From assembly GCF_000820845.2 (NCBI RefSeq), contig NZ_CBXV010000004.1, positions 310,001-374,000 of the forward strand: a stretch of DNA of 64,000 nt, read 5' to 3'. Below, piece after piece: positions 27,201 to 34,497 of this stretch. The position numbers were made by a program, and so were the translations under genes. Source of the DNA: Pyrinomonas methylaliphatogenes (GTDB taxonomy: Bacteria > Acidobacteriota > Blastocatellia > Pyrinomonadales > Pyrinomonadaceae). Each line of letters starts with the position of its first letter. The stretch's first letter is position 1. The notes under the pieces are model-generated. The model was not told where the DNA came from and did no database searches. It worked only from the letters and a program-made list of their open reading frames with translations.

Positions 27201-28209
27201 CCAGCGCCTCCAGTACCTGCCCGCAGCACGAGCACATCTTGCTGCTCGGAAAGTACCGGTTCGCCTCCACCATGCGGCTGCCGTACCACACGCACTTGTA
27301 CGCCAGCATCCGCCGGAATTCGCCCCAGCCCACGTCCGCGATGTGCCGCGCCAGCTTCGGGTTTTTCACTAGGCCGCTCACAGACAGGTCTTCCACCACA
27401 ATCACCCGCTTGGTTTTCGCCAGGTGTGTGGTCAGCTTGTGCAGGAAGTCCTGCCGGATATGGCGGATTCGCCGGTGCAGCCGGGCCAGCCGCAGGGCCG
27501 ACTTCTTCCGGTTCTTCGACCCCTTTTCCTTCTTGCTGTGCCGCCGCTGCCGCCGGCGCAAAAGCCGCAGGCGCCGCAATAGCGGCTTCGGTGCTAGGAT
27601 CTTTTCCACCACCCCGTCGTCTTGCACCAGCGTGGCGAAGTGCGCCAGGCCCACGTCAATTCCTACCGCCGGGCCCCGCACCGGCTCCGGCTCGGGCAGA
27701 TCCACCTCCACCGTCAGGCTCACGTACCACCGGTCCGCCTCCCGGCCCACCGTCGCCGACAGGATGCGGCCCTGGACCTTCGGCTCCTCCTTCAGCCGGA
27801 TGAGGCCCAGCCGGGGCAGTTGCACCGCCCGGCCCACCACTCGGATGGCGCCCGTCAGCCGGAACCGGTCATCCCGCCCCTTCTTCCGAAACCGAGGAAA
27901 GCCCACCTTCCGGCCTTCTTTCAGGCCCCGGAAGAAGTTCTGGAAGGCCCGGTCCAGGTCCCGCAGCGCCTCCTGCGGCGCGCACTTGGACACCTCATAC
28001 AGCCAGGGGAACTGCGTCTTCTTCAGGCGGTTCAGCTCCCGGTGCTGCTCGATAGCATTCGTGCTCTTGCCCGTCTGCTGATACAGCTCGATGCGCCGGG
28101 CCAGGCCCCAGTTGTAGGCGAACCGGGCGGCACCGGCGTGCTTCGCCAGCAGGATGCGCTGCTGGACATTCGGATCAAGTTCGTACCGGTAGGCACGGTT
28201 AACCTTCAC
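27085..28209 (-). CDS. tnpB: TnpB, RNA-guided RuvC-like nuclease of IS607
   Basis: A 374-aa TnpB of the Cas12-ancestor family. All catalytic elements look intact: Asp in GIDVGLAHFATL (RuvC-I), Glu in VVEDLSVSGL (RuvC-II), a zinc ribbon made by CSCCG and CPGCG, and Asp in DRDVNAAKNL (RuvC-III). The N-terminal RAYRYELDPN and ARFAYNWGLARR segments are the usual TnpB opening. The GTG at 28209 is chosen because GGAGG lies about 9 bp upstream on the - strand and it overlaps the tnpA stop by 11 bp; a longer reading to 28275 would run deep into tnpA. It may promote retention of the element by cutting the empty donor site. Confidence 0.93.
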   Translation of the reverse strand: MKVNRAYRYELDPNVQQRILLAKHAGAARFAYNWGLARRIELYQQTGKSTNAIEQHRELNRLKKTQFPWLYEVSKCAPQEALRDLDRAFQNFFRGLKEGRKVGFPRFRKKGRDDRFRLTGAIRVVGRAVQLPRLGLIRLKEEPKVQGRILSATVGREADRWYVSLTVEVDLPEPEPVRGPAVGIDVGLAHFATLVQDDGVVEKILAPKPLLRRLRLLRRRQRRHSKKEKGSKNRKKSALRLARLHRRIRHIRQDFLHKLTTHLAKTKRVIVVEDLSVSGLVKNPKLARHIADVGWGEFRRMLAYKCVWYGSRMVEANRYFPSSKMCSCCGQVLEALALDVRQWDCPGCGTRHDRDVNAAKNLLALALYRQFGGK

Positions 28210-28753
28210 GTTCGATGGCCTCCAGAGCTTTTTTCGCCTTGTTCCGGGCCGACCGGCGGCCGTAAAGGCGGGCACAGAACGACGTCAGGGCCTCGATCAT
28301 GTCCTGGACCAGGTCATCCTTGACCTCACCGGGCTCGACGACCACAATCCTCCGTCCCTGGGCCGCCAGGGCCGCTTCGACGTACTCGAAGCCGAAGCGC
28401 ATGAGCCGGTCGCGATGTTCGACGACAATGGTGCCCACCTTTGGGTCGGAGAGCAAGCGTATGAGCTTGGGCCGATGGGACCCGATCTCGGAGACAGCCC
28501 GGGTGACTGCCCAACCATGTTCGCTGGCATAGGCCACCAGCCTGGCGATTTGCCGGTCCAGATCCGCCTTCTGGTCGGCACTGGACACGCGGGCATACAG
28601 GGCCACGGCCCGGGAAGTGGCCTCCGGCTCCTTGACGAGAATCTTCCCGGTGGGTGTCTGTTCAAAGGGAACCGGCATCTTCCCTTGCCGCACCCAGCGC
28701 CAGGCAGTCTTGTACGAGATGCCCTGCTTTCTCGCCCATTCACTCAGCTTCAT
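28199..28753 (-). CDS. tnpA: TnpA, IS607-family serine recombinase with MerR-type HTH
   Basis: The transposase of the element, 184 aa. Residues 1-45 form a MerR-like winged helix (LSEWARKQGISYKTAWRWV) followed by a VRQGKMPVP wing. Residues about 48-184 form a compact serine resolvase domain with the nucleophile in YARVSSADQK, the motif VVEHRDRLMRFGFEY that contains the conserved arginines, and a terminal helix. This head-first HTH order is specific to IS607 TnpA. The ATG at 28753 is 46 bp inside the right end of the element. Nothing looks truncated, so the element may be active. Confidence 0.93.
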   Translation of the reverse strand: MKLSEWARKQGISYKTAWRWVRQGKMPVPFEQTPTGKILVKEPEATSRAVALYARVSSADQKADLDRQIARLVAYASEHGWAVTRAVSEIGSHRPKLIRLLSDPKVGTIVVEHRDRLMRFGFEYVEAALAAQGRRIVVVEPGEVKDDLVQDMIEALTSFCARLYGRRSARNKAKKALEAIEREG

Positions 28754-28799
28754 GTGGATAGGACAGCCGATTTATCCATTTTTGTCCATAGTCTAGTGG

Positions 28800-29762
28800 A
28801 TAGTTCTCAACCCTTCGTTCTACCGATTGATGACCACATATGCCACGTTCAATGGGCAATTGGGTTTCAGGTTCAACGTCTCTTTGGGACTAGCGCTCTT
28901 CCTCGCGCCCGTTCTGATCTCGGCTTATCGGATCTTTCGATCCGGCGGGCGATCGTCGCTCTATCCGTCGCGATCAAGCGTGTTTGCGGAGATGGAACGT
29001 TCCCGACGAGAAGAGCGGTCCGCATTCGCTTTCTTATGCTTCTTTGCTTTCATCCCCATCCTATCGCTCTTCGCCGTTTGTCAAGCCATCCCGCAAATGA
29101 TTTGGCTCCCGCGCGGGTTGATCATCGCCGCCGCGCCCTATCTCATGCTCGTCTCGATGGCAGTTCATCGGTTCGGTTCGCGATTGGTGCGAGGGGGCGT
29201 TTTGTGCGCGTTGCTTTGCTGGGCCAGCGCCGCGGGTTTCAAATCGCTCGATCAGATCGATTATCGGAAAATAGATTGGGGGAGCGTCGTCGAGCAGATG
29301 AAGCTTCGTGGGGGAGCGGAAAAGGGGCGAACGATTCCCGTTTACGTGACGGACCGCTTTCACGCCTACAGCTTGAAGTTCTATCTCCGCTGGGTTGACG
29401 AGAAAGGGTTCAACGTCGTCTTCGCCGATGGTTCCGGATTCACCCATCCGAGCATTCAACCGAGGTTTCTTCGCCAGCTCGAATCGGTGCGTGTCGAGCG
29501 GTTGGACGAGCTCAGAGGGGATAGGTTCTGGGTCATTTTCATTTGCGATGAGTGGCAGCGCGCTGAATGGCCGCAACGGGCTTTCAATCCCGCAGAATTC
29601 GCCGTCGGCGATCTGTTCTCCGACCCGCTGGGACAGGTGTGCGCCTTCCCCGTTTGGCGAAAGCTGCGTAAGATGCGGCTATCGGCGTCAGCCCTGTTCT
29701 GGCTTCAGCGCATTTCAATGCGGAAAGGAGCGGTCTCTGAGGCGCAGCGGCGCGCTCGATGA
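28800..29762 (+). pseudogene. GT39/ArnT-like glycosyltransferase, C-terminal half (split by IS607)
   Basis: Remaining 320 codons of the gene interrupted at 26969. The frame is open immediately after the IS end (IVLNPSFYRLMTTYATFNG), with native-looking membrane helices (SLGLALFLAPVLISAYR, FAFLCFFAFIPILSLFAV, LPRGLIIAAAPYLMLVSMAV) and a soluble periplasmic C-terminal domain (GRTIPVYVTDRFHAYSLKFYL, then FWVIFICDEW). ATG 28830 is the first possible internal start, but without the catalytic N-terminal Asp-Glu the fragment should be inactive. With the IS removed the protein would be 503 aa. Confidence 0.85.
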
Positions 29763-30389
29763 TCGGCCCGATCGAAGCGGGCGGCAATTCTGTCGCAATT
29801 GCTCGCAAATGCGTCTCAAATCACTGGAAGCGGGGCGACGCGCTGTTCCCGTCGTATGGTCCATCGCTGAGAGTCACGCGCATGAAATCGGGGGTTCGGG
29901 CCTCAGCGCGCTGGCGTGGAGCATCTCTGGGCTGGGCATGTCGTTTGCTCTGTCGGAGTAAGGGTCGAGAAGGTTTGATTCGGCCTCTCAGGCGGTAAGC
30001 GATTGTTCGTCATCTAGGCGGCGGCAATGTGAGCTTCCCGCAGCGCAGGGACGGATTGACCCTCTCGCCCATCCGCACTCGAGCAAATCAGAAGCGGCCT
30101 TGCAGCAGGCTTCCCCGAGGGGTATCGGCGTATTCCGCAGCGCCTGAACGTGTCTCGCTATTGCTATGTTTGTTCGATCGAGTGTTGGATTCGGATTTAC
30201 CTTGCTGGCGCAAACGACGCAACAGCTGTCATTGTTATGTTTGTTCGGTCGAGATGTTGGATTCGGTTGACGTTCGCTCCTTTTTTCTCCTCAGAAACGC
30301 GCCGCTGGGATATCGCGAGCTTGCGCGAATCGGCGTATGCATCGAAAGGTTCTGTCGAGGTGCGAGAGCATCTAGGAGGGCGTGATTCG
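29763..30389 (+). other. 627-bp stretch without a convincing gene
   Basis: Several short open frames overlap here but none has a ribosome-binding site, recognisable motifs or consistent codon use. One frame ending at 29961 reads QMRLKSLEAGRRAVPVVWSI and could be a gene remnant; I could not support it. The right part holds the 30160-30269 repeat pair. A good Shine-Dalgarno (AGGAGGG, 30374-30380) at the end belongs to the next gene, whose promoter is likely in this stretch. Confidence 0.55.
30160..30269 (+). repeat. Degenerate direct repeat pair of about 38 bp, 71-bp period
   Basis: Copies at 30160-30197 and 30231-30268 share TATGTTTGTTCG, TCGAG and TGTTGGATTCGG with two transitions and a one-base indel each way. 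The core includes an ATGTTTGTTCG word. Both lie upstream of the small membrane-protein gene at 30390. Confidence 0.75.
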
Positions 30390-30836
30390 ATGAAGGTCGA
30401 GCGGCGCACATATTTACAGGCGGGGGCGAGGGGGATCATCCTCGGGGCGACGCTCTTCAATCTATTCGTCTGCCTTCGGCACGAGCTGTATCATTACATC
30501 CATTATGGTAATAGGTTGGATGAGGTGGTCATCAATGCGAAGAGGATGAGCGCCGTGCGCGCCGACCTGCCGCGCCGCGGCATTGTCGGTTATCTGAGCG
30601 ACCGTCGCGGAGAAGACGCTGATCATGAATGTACGCGAACGCAATATAACCTCATCCCGATCATCGTCTCCTGCTCGCCATCCTCGACCGAACCCATTGT
30701 GATCGGGGATTTCCGCAAGCCAACCACCGCCGCTGAGATCTACCGCGCCCGCAAACTCACCCCGCTTCGGGATTACGGCAACGGAGTAATGCTGCTCGTC
30801 GGAGGTGGTAGTTCGTCTGAGTCGGCGCTTCGCTAG
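30390..30836 (+). CDS. Small hypothetical protein with one N-terminal membrane segment (148 aa)
   Basis: I do not recognise this family. ATG 30390 follows AGGAGGG at ideal spacing, which outweighs an upstream in-frame reading that starts within the repeat region. Residues about 12-28 (GARGIILGATLFNLFVC) form one hydrophobic helix with a basic residue just before it, suggesting a signal anchor with the rest outside. The exported part contains RGIVGYLSDRRGEDAD, YNLIPIIVSCSP and VIGDFRKPTTA, with no cysteine pairs. It precedes a polytopic membrane protein gene. The pattern suggests an accessory to membrane glycosyl transfer, but this is a guess. Confidence 0.7.
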   Translation: MKVERRTYLQAGARGIILGATLFNLFVCLRHELYHYIHYGNRLDEVVINAKRMSAVRADLPRRGIVGYLSDRRGEDADHECTRTQYNLIPIIVSCSPSSTEPIVIGDFRKPTTAAEIYRARKLTPLRDYGNGVMLLVGGGSSSESALR

Positions 30837-30880
30837 CGCAGTCGAAGTCGTTTTGCTGTGTCGGGCGTGATCCGAAGAGG

Positions 30881-32401
30881 TTGCCTTTGGGTTTCGAGAT
30901 AGCCTCATCTCTAGCGCTGGCCCTGCTCTTCGCATACGCGAGCGGCGCTTTATTTACCGATCTCCTGTGGCCTCAGGCGCACCCGTTGACTCTTTGCCGC
31001 GTGCGGTGGTGGTTGGGGATAGGTATCGGATTGGGTTTGAGTTCGTGTCTCGCTTTGCTCTGGCTTGTCGCCTACGGGCGTCTATCGCGCGGGTTGATCG
31101 TCGTCGATGCTCTCGCCGTCGCCGTTTTGGTTGCGCTCCGTTGGCGGTTGAAGGATGAGGTGAGCGCGGGTTCAGTGAAGCTTGCGGAGGAACAGGTTTC
31201 AAGCCACGAGCGCGGACCGAGAGCGATGAGCGCGGGTCCAGTGAAGCTTGCGGAGAATCGTGGAGATGAGATCTTGCGCGGCGGTTTGTGCGTCGCAGTG
31301 GTTGCGGGCGGTGTCGCCTATGCCCTCTTCTCCTTGAACAGTCCGCATGGGACATTCGATGCATGGATCATCTGGAATCTACGTGCGCGTTACATCTTCC
31401 ATGGGGCGGAAGATTGGACCATCGGATTGAGCCGTTATTTTTGGGCGCCGGATTATCCGCTGCTCCTTCCTCTGAGCGTCGCGCGGTGTTGGGAGTATAT
31501 AGGGCGCGACACGGTGCTGGCGCCTGCGGCGGTGGCGCTGCTTTTCACTTCGGGAACCGCCGGATTGCTCTACTCATCGCTCTCTTTCTTGCGCGGCAGG
31601 GAGCAAGCGATGCTTGGGACACTGATCCTCATCAGCGCGCCGTTCTTCATCGCGCACGGGGCGCATCAGTATGCCGACGTACCCTTGGCTTTCTTCTTTT
31701 TGGCAACTTGCGTACTATTTTGCCTGCACGACGTTGCGAGGTTGAACGGCGATTGGCGCTTGGTGAGGCTGGCTGGCATGATGGCAGCTTTGGCCGTATG
31801 GACCAAGAACGAAGGCGGGCTCTTCTTTGCGGCGATTATGCTCTCACGCGCCGCAATGACCTGGCGAACGGGCGATTGGCGCGCTGTCTGGCGAGAAGCC
31901 AAATCGTTCTTTTGGGGTGCCCTTCCGATCCTGCTCGTCGTCATCTATTTCAAGTTTCGGTTCGCGCCTCCAAACGATCTCGTCATCGCGCAAAACGCCG
32001 AAACGACGGCGGCGAAGCTATCGGATGCGTCGCGCTATCTTACTGTGCTTCGCGCTTATGGGGTGGCGACCATCAACTTCGGTCACGAGTGGTACAGATA
32101 CTTTTCCATCGGACCAGCGTTACTGCTGGCGATTCACTGGGCCTGCTTCGGGATCGAGCCGAAGGCGCGTGCGCGCGCGTCGTTCGTCTTCAGCCTCCTC
32201 GGTCTGATGCTGATCGGTTATCTGCTCGTCTATGTGACGACCTATTTCGATCTCGTTTGGCATCTGAAGAGTTCTCTGAGCAGGTTATTGTTGCAGCTCT
32301 ATCCGAGCGCACTCTTCGCCTATTTCATGATCGCGCGTGGTACTGAGGGCGGCATGAAGGCGAGGTCAGTTAGCTGCGCGATGGCGTGTAAAGATGGGTA
32401 G
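30881..32401 (+). CDS. Polytopic membrane protein, ArnT/PMT-like glycosyltransferase candidate
   Basis: A 506-aa integral membrane protein with roughly ten to twelve hydrophobic helices (ASSLALALLFAYASGALF, GIGIGLGLSSCLALLWLVA, LCVAVVAGGVAYALF and others). The loop GTFDAWIIWNLRARYIF with its Asp, and a later ADVPLAFFFLATCVLF, resemble GT-C fold glycosyltransferases that use polyprenyl-phosphate sugars. TTG 30881 or TTG 30887 are the only nearby starts; GAAGAGG is directly upstream. A soluble loop near residues 94-126 carries a duplicated 11-residue motif (SAGSVKLAEE / SAGPVKLAEN) encoded by the 66-bp-period repeat. The 3' end overlaps the aminotransferase start by 8 bp. Confidence 0.78.
   Translation: MPLGFEIASSLALALLFAYASGALFTDLLWPQAHPLTLCRVRWWLGIGIGLGLSSCLALLWLVAYGRLSRGLIVVDALAVAVLVALRWRLKDEVSAGSVKLAEEQVSSHERGPRAMSAGPVKLAENRGDEILRGGLCVAVVAGGVAYALFSLNSPHGTFDAWIIWNLRARYIFHGAEDWTIGLSRYFWAPDYPLLLPLSVARCWEYIGRDTVLAPAAVALLFTSGTAGLLYSSLSFLRGREQAMLGTLILISAPFFIAHGAHQYADVPLAFFFLATCVLFCLHDVARLNGDWRLVRLAGMMAALAVWTKNEGGLFFAAIMLSRAAMTWRTGDWRAVWREAKSFFWGALPILLVVIYFKFRFAPPNDLVIAQNAETTAAKLSDASRYLTVLRAYGVATINFGHEWYRYFSIGPALLLAIHWACFGIEPKARARASFVFSLLGLMLIGYLLVYVTTYFDLVWHLKSSLSRLLLQLYPSALFAYFMIARGTEGGMKARSVSCAMACKDG
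31161..31255 (+). repeat. 29-bp in-frame direct repeat, 66-bp period, inside a membrane protein gene
   Basis: Copies 31161-31189 and 31227-31255 differ at one base (a T/C transition). The offset of 66 keeps the frame, so the protein gains a 22-residue duplication in a soluble loop. Confidence 0.88.
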
Positions 32402-33629
32402 CGAAGTTCCATTCTTTCGACCAGACATCAGCGAAGAAGAGATCTCGGCGGTCGTTGCGACTCTGCGTTCGGGATGGTTGACGAGCGGCCCGTGCGTAGA
32501 GCGTTTCGAGCGCGAGTTTGCGGCATGCGTCGGCGCGGCGCATGCGGTCGCCGTCAATTCCTGCACGGCGGCGCTGCATCTCGCCGTCGAAGCATTGGGC
32601 CTTAAGCGGCGTCAAGCGGTGTTGGTGCCGACGATGACGTTTGCGGCAACCGCCGAGGTGGTTCGGTATCAGGGCGCAACGCCGATCTTAGTCGATTGCG
32701 ATCCGCAAACGCTCAACCTCAGTCTCGAAGATGCCGCGCGAAAGCTGGCTCAACTGACGGAAGGGAGATTACCGCCGCGCATCAGGGCGGACCTTCCCGT
32801 CGTCGGCATCATGCCGGTCCATGTCGGCGGCTTGATGATGGACATGGAGGCGATTTGGGCGTTCGCCGTAGAGCATAATTTGTGGGTCGTCGAAGATGCT
32901 GCGCATGCGCTGCCAGCGGCGATGCGTCGCCAGGACGGGACATGGCAACGGTGCGGCGAGGGGACAGCGGATGTCACATGCTTTTCGTTCTACGCCAACA
33001 AGACCATCACGACGGGCGAGGGCGGGATGGCCGTGACGAACAACCGAAACCTTGCGGATCGCATGCGCTTGATGTCGCTGCACGGCCTATCGCGCACGGC
33101 GTGGGGGCGTTATACAGGGCAGGGAAGTTGGGATTACGAGATCATCGCGCCCGGTTACAAATACAACTTGACCGATATTGCGGCGAGCCTCGGCATTCGG
33201 CAATTGGCGCGTGCTGAACAGATGCGTCGCAGACGCGAAGAGATCGCCGCGCGTTATCTCGAAGCCTTCGCCGAAGTGGAAGAGATCGAGTTGCCGCCGA
33301 CGGATCCGGCGCGCCTTCATGCGTGGCACCTGTTCCCGATCAGGCTCCGTTTGGAGCGATTGCGCGTATCGCGCAATGGTTTCATCGAGAGGTTGTGCGC
33401 TTGCGGCGTGCGCTGCTCTGTTCACTGGCGTCCGCTTCATCTTCATCCTTACTACAGAGAGCGTTTCGGGTGGCGCCCGAGCGATCTTCCTATCGCCACG
33501 CGCGTGTGGGAACGCTTGGTAAGCCTGCCCATCTTCTCGGCGATGACGGATGACGAGGTCGCTCGTGTGATTCAAGCGGTGAAAGAACTGTGCGCGCGTT
33601 ACGCGCGTCCCACCGGGCATGCCCGATGA
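32394..33629 (+). CDS. DegT/DnrJ/EryC1/StrS-type sugar aminotransferase
   Basis: PLP-dependent enzyme of 411 aa that aminates a 4-keto (or 3-keto) nucleotide sugar. The family pattern is complete: opening PFFRPDISEEEI, SGWLTSGPCVERFE, the phosphate-binding NSCTAALHLA, VEDAAHALPA with the cofactor Asp, and the Schiff-base Lys in FYANKTITTGEGGM. With the dehydratase (34491) and sugar-phosphate transferase (33743) it forms a bacillosamine-type trio. A perfect 83-bp tandem duplication at its 3' end shifts the frame: the protein now stops after GHAR, whereas without it the frame would continue GHAVEQASWQAV. The conserved core is unaffected. Confidence 0.92.
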   Translation: MGSEVPFFRPDISEEEISAVVATLRSGWLTSGPCVERFEREFAACVGAAHAVAVNSCTAALHLAVEALGLKRRQAVLVPTMTFAATAEVVRYQGATPILVDCDPQTLNLSLEDAARKLAQLTEGRLPPRIRADLPVVGIMPVHVGGLMMDMEAIWAFAVEHNLWVVEDAAHALPAAMRRQDGTWQRCGEGTADVTCFSFYANKTITTGEGGMAVTNNRNLADRMRLMSLHGLSRTAWGRYTGQGSWDYEIIAPGYKYNLTDIAASLGIRQLARAEQMRRRREEIAARYLEAFAEVEEIELPPTDPARLHAWHLFPIRLRLERLRVSRNGFIERLCACGVRCSVHWRPLHLHPYYRERFGWRPSDLPIATRVWERLVSLPIFSAMTDDEVARVIQAVKELCARYARPTGHAR

Positions 33630-33706
33630 CGGATGACGAGGTCGCTCGTGTGATTCAAGCGGTGAAAGAACTGTGCGCGCGTTACGCGCGTCCCACCGGG
33701 CATGCC
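33541..33706 (+). repeat. Perfect 83-bp tandem duplication at the aminotransferase 3' end
   Basis: Bases 33541-33623 and 33624-33706 are identical and abut. As 83 is not a multiple of three, copy 2 is out of frame and a stop (33627-33629) appears just past the junction. The original stop would be 33734-33736. No mismatch has accumulated, so the event is recent. Confidence 0.95.
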
Positions 33707-33742
33707 GTCGAGCAAGCGAGTTGGCAAGCCGTTTGAAGCGTC

Positions 33743-34429
33743 ATGAGCGATCTGGAGCGCGAAAATATAAGGACGGGATTGCCGCGCGCGGCGGAGGCTA
33801 TCTTGGCTTGCGCGGTGCTCGCGCTCGTCGCGCCGCTGCTCGTTCTGGTTGCTCTGGCCATCCTTGTGACAGATGGCGCGCCCGTCATCTTCCGTCAAGA
33901 GCGCGTCGGGCGTGGAGGAAGACTCTTTCGAATCTACAAGCTGCGCACGATGCGCGCATCCATTGGGCCGCAGGTGACATCGGCGGATGATGTGCGCGTG
34001 ACGCGGCTCGGAAGATTATTGCGCCGGGCCAAGATAGACGAGTTGCCCGCTTTGTGGAACGTCATCAAAGGCGACATGGCGCTAGTCGGCCCGCGCCCCG
34101 AAGTGCCGCGTTACGTCGCGTTGGATGATCCGCGATGGCGCGCTGTGCTCGCGGTCCGGCCCGGTTTGACCGATCCTGTCACCGTCCAATTGCGCGACGA
34201 GGAGCGATTGTTGGCGCAAGTTCGGGGAGATCGCGAAAGGTTCTATCTCGAAAGGTTGCAGCCGCTCAAGCTTGAAGCGTACTTGCGCTATTTACAAAGG
34301 CGAAGTTGGCGAAGCGATCTATGGGTGCTCTTTCTGACGTTCATCGCCATCATCTCGAGCCGGATCGGCGATGATTTCCATGAGTTGGGGAAAGCTTCGG
34401 TGGGGCGAAGCTCAAGCGAAAGCTCGTGA
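33743..34429 (+). CDS. Initiating sugar-phosphate transferase (bacterial sugar transferase, PglC/WcaJ type)
   Basis: Monotopic phosphoglycosyl transferase of 228 aa that moves a sugar-1-phosphate from UDP-sugar to undecaprenyl phosphate, the first committed step of a repeat unit. A re-entrant hydrophobic helix (ILACAVLALVAPLLVLVALAI) precedes the signature region: APVIFRQERVGRGGRLF, YKLRTM, then KIDELPALWNVIKGDMALVGPRPE, carrying the Asp-Glu catalytic dyad. The small size lacks the extra N-terminal helices of WbaP-like enzymes. The tail beyond residue 200 is hydrophobic then Ser-rich; the stop codon falls in the first copy of the 34406 repeat pair. Confidence 0.92.
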   Translation: MSDLERENIRTGLPRAAEAILACAVLALVAPLLVLVALAILVTDGAPVIFRQERVGRGGRLFRIYKLRTMRASIGPQVTSADDVRVTRLGRLLRRAKIDELPALWNVIKGDMALVGPRPEVPRYVALDDPRWRAVLAVRPGLTDPVTVQLRDEERLLAQVRGDRERFYLERLQPLKLEAYLRYLQRRSWRSDLWVLFLTFIAIISSRIGDDFHELGKASVGRSSSESS

Positions 34430-34497
34430 TGGCGGTGCGCGCTATGAGACCGAAAATCGTGCGCGCGGATCGAAGTTCAAGCGAAAGCTTATGACGG
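34406..34497 (+). repeat. Direct repeat pair of 27 bp linking a stop codon and a start codon, 65-bp period
   Basis: Copies 34406-34432 and 34471-34497 share CGAAG.TCAAGCGAAAGCT with four mismatches, all transitions. Copy 1 holds the stop of the sugar transferase and copy 2 the preferred ATG (34491) of the dehydratase gene. Confidence 0.78.

Larger units (their letters stand above)
26970..28799 (-). mobile_element. IS607-family insertion sequence (TnpA serine recombinase + TnpB)
   Basis: An 1830-bp element carrying, on the - strand, a MerR-headed serine recombinase followed by a TnpB nuclease with overlapping reading frames, the hallmark arrangement of IS607. The ends were placed by reconstructing the host gene: the dinucleotide GG occurs at 26968-26969 and at 28798-28799, both as the last two bases of a TGG codon, and joining 26969 to 28800 gives one open frame (QNLGW followed by IVLNPSFY). 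IS607 elements use a GG-type core and make no target duplication or terminal inverted repeats, which fits. An imperfect hairpin (ATGGACA..TGTCCCAT, 26992-27008) lies near the left end and related TGGACA/TGGATA words lie near the right end. Its codon use (CCG/CGG-rich) differs from the host genes, so it is recently acquired. Confidence 0.88.

Noticed and set aside
28209-28275. Longer tnpB start at 28275
   Set aside because: It would overlap tnpA by 77 bp and has no ribosome-binding site. The GTG at 28209 has GGAGG upstream and the usual short overlap.
28797-28799. Alternative IS left end at GG in ATGGACA (26994-26995)
   Set aside because: Joining there with the right GG leads at once to a TAG stop in the host frame; the TGG/TGG junction gives a full frame.
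28415-29398. 327-codon + strand frame crossing the right IS607 end
   Set aside because: It begins antisense to tnpA and ends in another frame of the GT39 fragment. No motifs, so it is an artefact of the junction.
29759-29998. 79-codon frame after the GT39 fragment
   Set aside because: Overlapping start (ATGA) but no motifs, no ribosome-binding site and inconsistent codon use.
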